From positions 2,020,074 through 2,084,073 of the forward strand of contig NW_003314264.1 of assembly GCF_000143415.4 (NCBI RefSeq): a DNA stretch of 64,000 bases, in the 5' to 3' direction. Source of the stretch: Selaginella moellendorffii. Taxonomy: Eukaryota > Streptophyta > Lycopodiopsida > Selaginellales > Selaginellaceae. This document shows, one piece after another, positions 36,006-47,262 of the stretch. Both the position numbers and the translations under genes were made by a program. Under the pieces are notes generated by a model. The model had not been told where the DNA came from. It did not search any database and was given only the letters and a program-made list of their open reading frames with translations. Each line of letters starts with the position of its first letter. The stretch's first letter is position 1.

Positions 36006-37081
36006 GAGGGTGAAAGCCCAAAGCGTTTGTCTCCCAGACCCTAGGGGGTTTGGTGAGCTCCAAAAGTATAATAGGGGGAGGACTGCAGTGGAGCCAGTTT
36101 GGCCAGGAAAGGCCAGTTTGGCCCAGGAAGGCCAGACCCAATGTTGGGTGATGGGATAACCACTGGGAAGTCCAAGGCTAGAGTGAATACAGACCGACAG
36201 ACGGGGTAACTTGGTGAAGTATTCAAGAGCCAGCTCTAGTTCCCCCGGGAGATAGAATGGCCGATGCTCCCAATCCAAGTGTGGGTGGCATTACCTACTT
36301 GGATACCTAGCGTGGCTTAACGAAACTTCACTCTAAGCCCATAGCTAGAGCACCTAAAAGCAGAAGGTGGGGAGAGTACCCATAAGGCTCATGTAGGGCC
36401 ACGGTGTTCTGAAATGTTGTCCCGAGGTCCCAAACTAGGGAAAGGAGGAGGAGCAATCCTCTAATGTAGTGACTAAGGATACAGCCACATGGTGAGGAAG
36501 TCCCAGAGGATGATGGGACTTAGTGGCCAAGCTTGCGGGCTTTGATCTAGTCGAACATGGCCATAGACAGAAAAGAGACTTAGTAGGAACTGACAAAGGG
36601 ATATTGGGGAAGGCTATTCCCCATGTCTGTGGGCATCCTAAGGATGCTAAGGAGTGGATCTGAGATGACCACTTGTGGATGGATTGCCCAGTTTTGGAGA
36701 GATAAGATTGTGATGCAAGTGGTATTGGACCACCAGTGTGGCAAAGGTGAATGAGTATGGCCTTAGCATAACGGGCCGATATCTCAGTGGTACCTTTGGG
36801 TGTCGGTCATGGGATCGGACACATGGAGCACTTGGGCCAAGTGCAAATATTGAGTATCAGGGATGCCATTCTCGGGGATAACACGCCCAAGTCCGGAATA
36901 GGACTTATGGAGGTTGTGACTGAGACTCCTCCAAGTGGTCAGAGGTGCGGTTAAATGATTAAAGTAGAATGAAAAAGTTAGTCACTTATAGTACCTTTTA
37001 GTGGAGACTAAAGTAGGACCAAACAAGATCAAATAAACTAAAGTAAAGTTAGTTGTAAGCTCTTGAGTTTGACTTCCCGGG

Positions 37082-40000
37082 TGTCGCAAATGTGACTTCA
37101 GGTATCGAAAGTTACCTGTCAGCTAGTCCTTACGGACACTCTTACCTTACTGCCACAATGGCAGGAGGTCGGTATTGCTAGTTCCCTTTATTAGCCCCTC
37201 TTATTCAAGTGTTAGTTTACTGGGCTTAGCACCTGTACTTAGCTAGATGGACATAAGGTAGGAACTCCTACGTGTTATTAGCTAAGCATACTTAGCCCGG
37301 TAAGGAGTTCCCGTCTCATTATGTCTTGCACTGGCTAGTGACAAGAACCCTCGTGTATTGAGATTGGTCCCTTAATATCGCTGGATGATAGCTTACCGTG
37401 TCTGCCAAACACCCTCACTATCATGCCCTTTGTGTTAGTCTCATTTCGGTCCCAAATGCTATTCATTGAAAGTGTCTAGATTCGCTCATTTGGCATATCT
37501 ACAGAATGTAGAGATCGGCCTGAACACAATGGTGTTCGTCCCGTGTCCAAATTCGCAATCTAGGAACATTCCATATTTAGTAAGTTTCGAGCTTGTCCCA
37601 GAGACTAACTCCTGATACTAAGGGAGGCTTGGGGTGAAAGCCCAAAGCGTGTGTTCCTCAAAGGGCGGGGGGGGGGGGCTATGGGGGGTTCCAAATGTAT
37701 AGTAGGGATAGTGGGTAGGTCGGGCATGGCCGACCAACCTGAGGCATAGTCTAGCTCCCGCTTGCGTGCCTGTCCTTGTTCTGCGTCCAGCTTGGGTCTA
37801 AGCCCAAGTTCCATTCCATGCTAGCTAGTGGAGTACCCATGTCCTCACGTTAGGCCACCGGTATGCCGAAATAGCGCCAGACTCCGTTTGGCTCCGTTTT
37901 ACGTGCTGGTCCTGGCATTAGGATGTTGGTTGCTCCAGGACTGTTCCAAGTCGCTCTAGGCTCCTGTCCCTTCGCTCCTTGGGCTGTATGCTCGAGAGTT
38001 GCTCTGTGGTTCGGTTCCGTCACTCCTTGGCTCCAAGTTTGGGAGTTTGGCACCGTCCCTTTGTTCAGTGGCCCAAAGTCTTGAAACTCGGGTTTCGCAC
38101 CACTATCCTTTGGACACGTGGCATGTGACATGTGGCATCTGTCACGTGGCACAAAGAGGGTTTAGGTTCCGCTTCATGGTATGGTAAATCACCATAGGAT
38201 AAAGGGTAAAAACCATGTGCACTACATTTGGTATCAGAGAATGAGTCTCGGCTAGTACTATCCAATGAGATTGGGCAACTAGTCTCATTGCATACGCAGA
38301 GATGAAAACGATGATCTGAGTGGGTACACGTTTGGGTGCAAAGGGTTTGCAATTGGTTCCTTGGGTATGGATATTATTACCTTGTTGTACCCTATGATGT
38401 GAGTTTGCGCTTGGGCTCATAGGATGGTTTGGAGATGTTCCGTTTGCATGAGTTTGAGCTTGGGTTCGTGAGTGAGGCGCATTAGCAACTCGAGGTTACA
38501 TTTTGAGTTGGCAAGATTAATGTTAGCCTATCGGTGGTTCCATGAGTTGTTCCTTGTACCATGGGTGAAAGCAAACCTTCCTTGGTTTGCTATGAGTGGC
38601 AAATAGGCTGGTCTGTAGCTTTTTAGCATAGCACTAGTGGATCCTTCCTAGGCATGATTATGAGTGGATCAATCAAGACTATAGGGATTAGTCTATTGGT
38701 TCAAGTAATCATTGCCGTGCTCTCTCATAAACTTTTCTTGGATTGAACTGAAGGCAGTGCGAACTCAAGCTTAAGGTTTAGTCAAGATGAAACCGAAAAG
38801 AGAGTTCTTAGGGACGAAGGATCAAACACGTAAATCATTTTCTCTTCTTGGAGAAATAATTTGCAATGGAGTGTGACTCATTGCTCGTGTTCACGGTATG
38901 CAATCAAGAGTCCCTATCTTGATGCATATTGGACGTGATGGTCTTACAAGTGGTGAGTCGTGGGATGGATAGTAGTGAAGCGTTATACCATTTTGTCGAG
39001 GCTTGCTATTGTAAGACTTGGGTTGTAATGCTCAATTCTTTTCCGGGGAACCTTGCTATTGCTCCTTGAGTAGCTTGGTGTTGGATTATTTTTGAGTTTG
39101 GTCGGAAAGAGAGTGGCATGAGCTTGACTGTTGTGAACAAAAGTTAGTGGTGTTTAGTGTTGTAAATCTCTATTGGTGGAGTGTGGCATTTATGTTGCAT
39201 TTTGTCGAATCGAGTTGACACTTGATACTCATATAAACTTTTGAAGTAATTATATAGGCATTGCTCGTGGTGTTGCTCAATTGATGATCAAGTCATTGTG
39301 ATGCTTATATCATATCCATGTGATAATGAGTAATGCATTTACAAAGTTGCTTGGTTAAATGATGATCAACCCCAAGGTGGTTGATGGTGAAGCTAGTCTA
39401 CTTGCATATAGTAGCATTGTAGTAGCCTTGACTAGATTCTTGTTGGTTGTTCATTATGCTAAGCTTAAGTTGGTACCTTGTTTCCTTGAGTTTGCTCATA
39501 AGGTGTTGGAAAAGAGTTGTAGCATTCATTTTCTATAGCTCGTCAATTGATCTGTTAGCACTTGGAATAGATTGTTAGATGGAGAAAATGTGTAATTGGG
39601 GCATTGACATCACTAGTACTTGTGCTAGTGGAGATGACATTGTTATGTTGAGTGACAAGGAGCTTTTTCTTAAGCTTGATTTTTCATGTCATTTTTCTTG
39701 TTAGTGTTTTGGCTTCACATTGGATCTTAAAGGTGATTGAAGAAGAGTGTTAGTGCAATATAGATATCCGAAGATGTGGTCTTTGTGATCAAGCCTTGGA
39801 TGTTCATTTTGCGCTTTGCAGATGTCGGTGTTGGATGTCGGAAAAATGGGCAAAAATGTTCGATGCTTAAGCATATTGTTGGATCATGAGAATTTGTGTC
39901 GAGGTGAACCTATGTGAAGTTGTTTGTAGGAGGAAGTTGGTTAAGTCTTGAAAGTTTGCAATCCTAGATTGAGAGTCATTCTTTCTCTAGGATGGAAATT

Positions 40001-43000
40001 TTCCACAAATTTTCTTAAACTTCTCCAATGGCTGATCTGTTGATCACTTTGCCGAAAACCATTCTGTTTTCGGAAGCCAGTACAAACTAGTGAAGGGGTT
40101 GGAGTTGATTTCGGTTAGCTTAGACCTTGGTAAATAGTTTGTATGATGCGACCCGAAAGGGATGCTGACTTTTGGGGTTAAGGCAATTGAGTTGGATAGA
40201 GTCTGGAGTTGGTGTAGAAAAGTGGCCATTGCACTTTTCTAAGAAAGGTGACCTTTGTGCCTTTCTTTTGTAGTGTTGTGCTTGGTGGTAGGTTTCACCT
40301 TGCATTTCATTAGACTCTATAAGAGTAGTGAGCTCTCACTGATCTTGACTTGGTCTTGGTGGCCCTGTGCCTTGGCTAAGGATGGTGATGTCCAACTTAG
40401 TTGTTTGAGGTTGAGATGTTGGTACCCATACTATAGCTTTGTCAATAAGGAGGTTGTGTACCGACATGAGTCTATCTCATGGTCTTCACTTTAGTTTTGA
40501 CTGAGTGTTGATCGCATAGCTAGCCTATTCAAGGCATGCTCAGAGCTAGTGGCTAAATGTTTTAGTAAGTTTATTACGGTTGAATTGGATTCGAGTGGTC
40601 ATTTAGTTTGTGCTTGTTTATGAACTTTTATCTCATACCTGGGGTATCACGTTCATGTTGGACAAGTATATAACTTGATGATAAGAGTTGGTGTTTGGGT
40701 CTTGTGACGGCAAGTTGAAGAGTGATTATTGGTTACTTTGCGACTAGTGGTTACTTATAGACTTCGTCAAGGACTGTTGACACTTGCTTTGCTCGATGAT
40801 GATTTAGCAGTGATGGGCTTGCTTTACTAGATGGTGTTGTGGAGGATCATGTCGTTAGACTTACATAGTTTTTCCAAGTTGACATGTCGACTCTACCTCT
40901 ATCGATATCATTTGGTTACATTTAGTCCGTAGTGTTGGATTTCATTAAGTCTTGGACGTGGTGAATCACTCCATGATGATCTGTTCTCTGTTACTGAGTA
41001 TTGTTAGAGGATTGGTCTCGGATACTAAGTAAAGTATCTTTGACCTTGGTTAGCTTAGTTGCTAGGAAGTTTTGAGTGATGATTCACTCGTGCTTTCTTC
41101 TAGCTTTGTTATGGTGTTGATGGCATTGAAGTGATGCCTTATCGTTGATATTATTGATGTTGAGATTTGAGTGAAATGAAATGTCTCTCTGATGATTGAT
41201 ATTGAGTTTCATTGGTCTTGATAAAGATAGTGTTGATGATTTGGCTTTAGCTTTGTATTGTTGGCATTCGTGCATTTGCTAGTTAGCAACTGTATTAACG
41301 TTTAAATGAACTAAGTGGCAAGTTTGAGTTAGTTGTGTTCTAGACGAGCTTGTTTAGTAGAGGTTGTGCTTTAGCTTTTCCTTGAAAAGTGATTTAGTCA
41401 TGGACTAAGCTAACTTTACAAAAATAAGAGTTAGTGATTAATATTAAAATGTTGAGTCCTTATTGGATTTGAGTTTGGGATATATCGATCATTGATGATT
41501 CTCTTTGTGCTTGTTATGAAGTGAGTTACGTCTTGCTGTAGATGGATTCATGGAGGATTGTTTAGTGATCACTTGTTGAGCATCGCTTTATTATGCTTAG
41601 CTTTTGGATTGATGCAAATATGCTCTTCATTAGCTTTGGAATTATGAAGTTTAGTTTATGGATGTGTTGAGGACGATATTATGGGTTGCACCATGATTTC
41701 TTCTTTAGCATTGAAGTTAGCTTTTATGAGACTCGTGATTATTAGTAGGCAAGACTTGGCTATAGGCTTCTTCGAGCTTTTGGTTCCTTGAGTTTTGTGC
41801 TCATTGTTCCATTTGTTAGAAGTTGTTGGGGAAGGCATTTTGTCTCATTAGCTTCGATGTTGAAGTTGGCTTTTGCATCTAGCCATCATTGGTGATGATT
41901 GACTATCATTTAGGATAGTTGATTATCCTTGTCGAAGGTTTTGCTTGATTATTATTGATCTAGAATGATTTGCCATTTTTCGGGATGGTGGATTCTTTCT
42001 TCGATGACGATTATGCATTTCTCTATTGATGGGATGATTGATGATCTTTCATGATGATTAATTGTTTTCTTTGATGGCTAATGGCTTTTTGCAATACCAC
42101 ATGTTCTTTGTGGTTTGCTCTAGATTGGTCTCTTGGGTTTGAGACATCGATAGGACGTTGCTGACACTTACTTAAGCAACTCTGGTTCCTTGGTATTATT
42201 GACCGGGATCTATTTAGATTAACTTATGCGATGGTTGGCATGACTAAGTGTTTGTTGGTCTTACCACATTCATTCTGTTTTGTTGATTGTTGCTCGAGTT
42301 AGTCCTGATAGATTAGGATGTTGTTTCCTTCGGGTGATACATTCGTGAGCATTTTTCTTACCCATCAATGATACTCAGTGTTCTTTATCTTTCGTAAGTT
42401 GTTTAGCATACTATCTACAATCTTCGGTGGTTAAGTTTTATCATTAAGTTTCCTTGATGATATCCTTGCTATTGAATTTTGTAGATGGTAAATCCTATGT
42501 TTTCTAATGCTAGTGAGCTTGGTGGTTCCTATCCTGTAATACTAGTTTATCGGATGATAACTTACTTGGAATACTTTTGTGTTCTAATCTAAGCTTTATT
42601 CACTGATAATTCAATCTCTAAGATATCATTGTCTATGACTTTGATATTGTCCATCTATTAATCTTTGAGTTTGGGCGAGTATAGGCAGACTGGCTTCGGC
42701 ACTTCGTGTGCATGCTGAAATCTCTAGTCATGGGGTAGCTATTGTCGACTGGTCACATAACCCGCCTCTCTGTCGATGTTCCTTCTTCGTTGAAAGGGCG
42801 TGACCGTGTAAACAACTCTCACTACCTGTTTATAGTAGTCTATCTAAACCTTACCGACGGGTTTGGTTTCTTTGCTCAGGAGGGTTGGGGCCTTTAGCTT
42901 CTCTCTCTATGTTCTTGCGGGTAGGGGCATATCACACTTTTGTAAGCTGGGTGACTCCCAGAGCAGCAAGGGTGGCTGACTCCGTTAGTCATTTCCTTGT

Positions 43001-43816
43001 CAGCAACGGCCGGAAGGTGTCTGAATTGGTAGCGCATCCGCATTAGACAAAGAAGTTGGCCCATAACTCATTTAAGTTGGTGCATTTCTCACATAGTGTG
43101 AATTCTGTGAACTTTTTCTGGAGTTGTTTCCTTAGTGGTATTCTAGACTCAAGTGTGCATCGACGAGAACGTCGATCTTCCCTAGGGGGGGAGAGTGTCG
43201 CAAATGTGACATCGGGTATCAAAAGTTACCTGTCAGCTAGTCCTTACAGACACTCTTACCTTACTGCCACGATGGCAGGAGGTTGGTATTGCTAGTTCCC
43301 TTTATTAGCCCCTCTTGTTCAAGTGTTAGTTTACTAAGCTTAGCACCTGTACTTAGCCAGATGGACATAAGGTAGGAACTCCTACGTGTTATTAGCTAAG
43401 TATACTTAGCCCGGTAAGGAGTACCCATGTCCTCACGTTAGGCCACCGGTATGCCGAAATAGCGCCAGACTCCGTTTGGCTCCGTTTTACGTGCTGGTCC
43501 TGGCATTAGGATGTTGGTTGCTCCAGGACTGTTCCAAGTCGCTCTGGGCTCCTGTCCCTTCGCTCCTTGGGCTGTATGCTCGAGAGTTGCTCCGTGGTTC
43601 GGTTCCGTCACTCCTTGGCTCCAAGTTTGGGAGTTTGGCACCGTCCCTTCGTTCAGTGGCCCAAAGCCCTGAAACTCGGGTTCCGCACCACTGTCCTTTG
43701 GACACGTAGCATGTGACACGTGGCATCTGTCACGTGGCACAAAGAAGGTTCCGCTTCGTGGTGTTATCCTATGGTAAATCACCATAGGATAAAGGGTAAA
43801 AACCACGTGCACTACA
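37082..43816 (+). mobile_element. Family-D LTR retrotransposon D2 (non-coding, complete ends)
   Basis: 5' LTR 37,082-38,226 (TGTCGCAAATGTGAC...GCACTACA). Primer site TGGTATCAGAG at 38,229-38,239 matches the initiator-Met tRNA 3' end. Interior 38,227-43,195. Polypurine tract TAGGGGGGGAGAG directly before the 3' LTR at 43,196-43,816. Perfect target duplication CCGGG (37,077-37,081 and 43,817-43,821). The 3' LTR is only 621 bp because a central block was lost. No gag or pol in the 5-kb interior; the short frames seen are not protein-like. Confidence 0.9.
43196..43816 (+). repeat. Internally deleted 3' LTR of D2
   Basis: Follows the 5' LTR up to CCCGGTAAGGAG, then jumps to TACCCATGTCCTCACG. In the 5' LTR these sites are about 525 bp apart (near 37,306 and 37,832) and both have GGAGT. 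The deletion removes the shared promoter-like module and G-run. Confidence 0.85.
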
Positions 43817-43821
43817 CCGGG

Positions 43822-44104
43822 AGAGTATTATGCAAACCTAAAGACATTTAACCCCAAATATCCTAAGACCCTTAACCAATTGGTAAAAGAGGTGCACTCT
43901 TGTTCATGCGCACTTTCCCTCTATTATTGAACCCTTATAGATCGCTTTTCAAATTGTTCTCTTTGGTTGCTTACAATCCACTATGCTTCCCTGCAAGTTC
44001 ACACCTTCATGAACGGCCTCAGCTCTCTTGAGAGCCTTACTATACTGCACCTTATCTCTCTCCCCTTAAGCCCATTGGAAAAGGGGCAATTCTTTAATAA
44101 GAGA
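43822..44104. other. Unassigned segment between D2 and a D-LTR fragment
   Basis: About 280 bp with no match elsewhere in the window and no coding signal. May be remains of C0's interior or older sequence. Confidence 0.3.
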
Positions 44105-44704
44105 GCCCTTAGTGGCACCCTTTATCCTATGGTGATTTACCATAGGATAGCACCACAAAGTGGAAAATAAACCTTCTTTGTGCCATGTGACAGATGCCAC
44201 ATGTCACATGCCATGTGTCCAAAGGACAGTGGTGTAGAACTCGAGTTTCAGGGCCTTGGGCCACTGAATGAAGGAACAGAGCCAAACTCTCAAGCATGGA
44301 GCCAGGGAGTGACGGAACCGAACCATGGAGCAACTCCCAAGCATATCACCTAAAGAGCGAAGGGACAGGAGCACGGAGTGACTTGGAACAGTCCTAGAGT
44401 GACCAGCATCCCAATGCCAGGACTAGCATGCAAAACGGAGCTAAATAGAGTCTGGTGCTATTTCGGCATACCGGTGGCCTAACACGAGGACATGAGTACT
44501 CCACCAGCTAGCATGGAATGGAACTTGGGCTTAGACCCAAGCTGGACGCAAAACAAGGACAGGCACATAAGCGGGAGCTAGACTATGCCTCAGGTTGGTC
44601 GGCCATGCCCGACCTACCCACTATCCCTACTATACATTTGGAACCCCTCATAGCCACCCCGCCCCAAGCCTCCCTTAGTATCAGGAGTTAGTCTCTGGGA
44701 CAAA
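44105..44704 (-). repeat. Truncated family-D LTR fragment
   Basis: Reverse-oriented D LTR end: hairpin TTATCCTATGGTGATTTACC, then GTGTCCAAAGGACAGTGGT, CGGCATACCGGTGGCC and CTATACATTTGGAACCCC. It is cut off at its right end by the start of element A2. Part of the promoter-like module (GAAAGCCCAAAGCG side) is deleted between runs of C. Confidence 0.75.
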
Positions 44705-44934
44705 TGTGAGACACAAAATCCCTAGGCCCCAAAGTGGATCCGGAAGGGCGCCACGTGGTAGTGGCCGATGCAAAAGCCAAACGAGCATAACACGTTTGGA
44801 GTAAAAGCTCCGACTTGATAGGTCAAGAGTGGGAGTGGAACTCCCAACAAAGTGCTCGAGGAACAAGCACGAAGCGAGCAATAAGCGAGGCTCCAAAAAG
44901 GGACCCAAAAGGACCAACACATGACACGTGGAAG

Positions 44935-45335
44935 TGTCTGAGATGGAGTCTGAGATGGACCGAGATGGAGTTCGAGATGGAGTCCAAGGTGGACCGAGAC
45001 GGAGTCCGAGGTGGAGTCCGAGATGGACCGAGATGGAGTCCGAGATGGAGTCCGAGGTGGATTCCGAGATGGAGTCCGAGATGGAGTTCGAGGTGGAGTC
45101 CGAGATGGAGTCCGAGATGGAGTCTGAGGTGGACCGAGACGGAGTCCGAGATGGAGTCCGAGATGGACCGAGACGGAGTCCGAGATGGAGTCAGAGAAGG
45201 ACCCGAGATGGAGTCCGAGGTCGAGACCGAGACCGGGACCGAGACCGAGACTGAGACCGAGGCCGAGGCCGAGGCTGAGACCGAGGCTGAGACCAAGCCC
45301 GAGTCCGAGCCCGAGTCCGAGTCCGAGTCTGAGAG
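44935..45335 (+). repeat. 6/12-bp array in A2's 5' LTR
   Basis: GATGGAGTCCGA units, then GAGACC/GAGGCC hexamers, then GAGTCC hexamers, ending at the GTGAAAGCCCAAAGCG module. Apparent Ser/Asp- or Arg-rich reading frames here are repeat artefacts. Confidence 0.85.
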
Positions 45336-45711
45336 GGTGAAAGCCCAAAGCGTTTGTCTCCCAGACCCTGGGGGGTTTGGTGAGCTCCAAAAGTATAGTG
45401 AGGGGGAGGACTGCAGTGGAGCCAGTTTGGCCAGGAAAGGCCAGTTTGGCCCAAGAAGGCCAGACCCAGTGTTGGGTGATGAACTGACCACTGGGAAGTC
45501 CAAGACTAGAGTGAATATGGACCAACAAGCGGGGTAGCTTGGTGAAGTGTTCAAGAGCCAGCTCTAGTTCCCCCGGGAGATCGACTGGCCAATGCTCCCA
45601 GTCCAAGTGTGGGTGGCACTACCTACTTGGATACCAGGCGTGGCTCAACGGAACCTCGCTCTAAGCCCATGGCTAGAGCACCTAAAGGCGGAAGGCAGGA
45701 GAGTACCCATG

Positions 45712-46859
45712 TGTAAGCCACAAATTTTTCCTTTTCAATTTGCCAGCTTACCTCGCCTATCCGACCAACTCTGCCTTGGCTTGTGCTAAGTTCCCTCGCC
45801 AAGGTTCTCGCCTATGGTGCCAGCTCCTACTTGGTTTCAGCTACTTACTGCATGAGCAACGGAGTGTTAGCCATCCATCTACGGATTCCCAAATCTTTCC
45901 CAATCCCCCTCCCCGGGTTAGATTGGACTTAAGGTTCGGCTACACTCCCCGCAGGCACAAACAGCTAAGCACACCAAGCCTCCAGATTCCTAACACCCCA
46001 AGGTACCACAAGGCTTGATCATGGGACCCTCTAAATCCCAAGCCTTGGGTGCAGCACTTGCTTCGGGACGTCGGGGCGAAACACCGTGGCCTAACGGCCC
46101 GGTATGGGTACCTCTACCCCCCCACTTTCATCCCGAAGGGAAGGCCCAAGCCCCCGGAAGGGCGAGGACCAATGAGCCACAAGGTACTCAAGTGGGGCAC
46201 CACTCCACCTGAGCCGGGAACACCGCAGTCGGTTTCCCTTTCGGGAGTGGGAGCTGCTCTTGAGCACTTCCTTGGATGGCCCCTCCGGCACCAGCCAAGT
46301 CCATGCTCACTCCCACCCAAGGCCCCTCGGTCCCAGTCCCAACCTCAAGTCGGTTTGGAAGCCCAACTGGAGAGTCCCTTCTAAACTGGTTCCTGGACCT
46401 CACTATCCCTACTATACTTTTGGAACCCCCTGCAGCCCCCCCCCCCTGGGAGACACACGCTTTGGGCTTTCACCCCTTGACCCGTATTAGTATTTGGACT
46501 TAGTCTCTGGCTCGATCTCAGACCCGATTTCGGATCCGACTTCGGATTTGGTTTCGGACTCGATCTCGGACTCGATCTCGGACCCGATCTCGGGTCTGAC
46601 CTCGGACTCGATCTCGGACTCGGTCTCGGACCCGATTTCGGATCTCGGACTCCGTCTCGAACTCGGTCTCGAACTCGGACTCGAACTCGGTCCCCGAGTC
46701 GGTCTTGGACTCGATTCCGGACCCTATCTCGAACTCGGTCCTAGAGTCGGTCTTGGACTCGATCCTCGACTTGGTCCCATCCGATGAACTCTTTGTCATT
46801 TCGGTCAAGCTTTTGGGGATCCTTTAGCCTACGACATCTCGGGGAGTCGGTTCTTTACA
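45712..46859 (-). repeat. 3' LTR of the family-C chromovirus
   Basis: The plus strand runs TGTAAGCCACAAATTTTT to GGTTCTTTACA. It contains the promoter-like module (about 46,402-46,480) and a 6-bp array (about 46,500-46,775). Confidence 0.9.
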
Positions 46860-47262
46860 ACTCCACCACCCATAGAAGAAGTTCGATGCCCACATCGAAC
46901 GTCTCGTTTTATCCTACGACTTGTTGACCATGTCTCCGAGGGCATCCCCCCACTTAACGGTATGCCTAAGTTAGCCTCCCCGGCCAAGAGCCCATGACAA
47001 CGGAATATAGGTGTCCCTATACTCCTCACCTCACCACGCCCTAGTATGGGGTCGGGACTTGAACCCAGCCTTGCTTTACTAGGGGGTTGGGACTCGAACC
47101 CAACCTCCGTAGAATACGTCTACGGATTCGACATCCCCGCGGGGAGTCGGGCGTAGTGCCCTACGCCTGGTCGACCTATCCAACCCATGCTAATTAGCTT
47201 ACCTTTGGCGCGCCTTCGGGTCCCAACATATTGCACTTGCTCAACTTTGCAAATTGATATTT
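46860..47262 (-). other. Chromovirus 3' untranslated part with T-arm-like hairpins
   Basis: Between the chromodomain stop and the 3' LTR. Contains GTCGGGACTTGAACCC (about 47,051-47,066) and a perfect hairpin GGTTGGGACTCGAACCCAACC (47,085-47,105), whose minus strand reads as a tRNA T-arm. This block recurs in family-A element B. Confidence 0.7.

Larger units (their letters stand above)
26696..36990 (+). repeat. Family-A LTR A1 (solo), split by D1
   Basis: 26,696-26,725 begins TGTGAGACACAAATCCC, the family-A LTR start. The rest resumes at 35,382 (GGAGCCAAAAGGGTGCC) and ends in CACTTATA at 36,990, a decayed form of the CTTACA end. No primer-binding site follows, so it is a solo LTR of about 1.64 kb. 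The flanks GTATT (26,691-26,695) and GTACC (36,991-36,995) are a plausible mutated target duplication. Contains the shared promoter-like module (about 36,007-36,085) and the 6/12-bp array (about 35,540-36,005). Confidence 0.75.
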
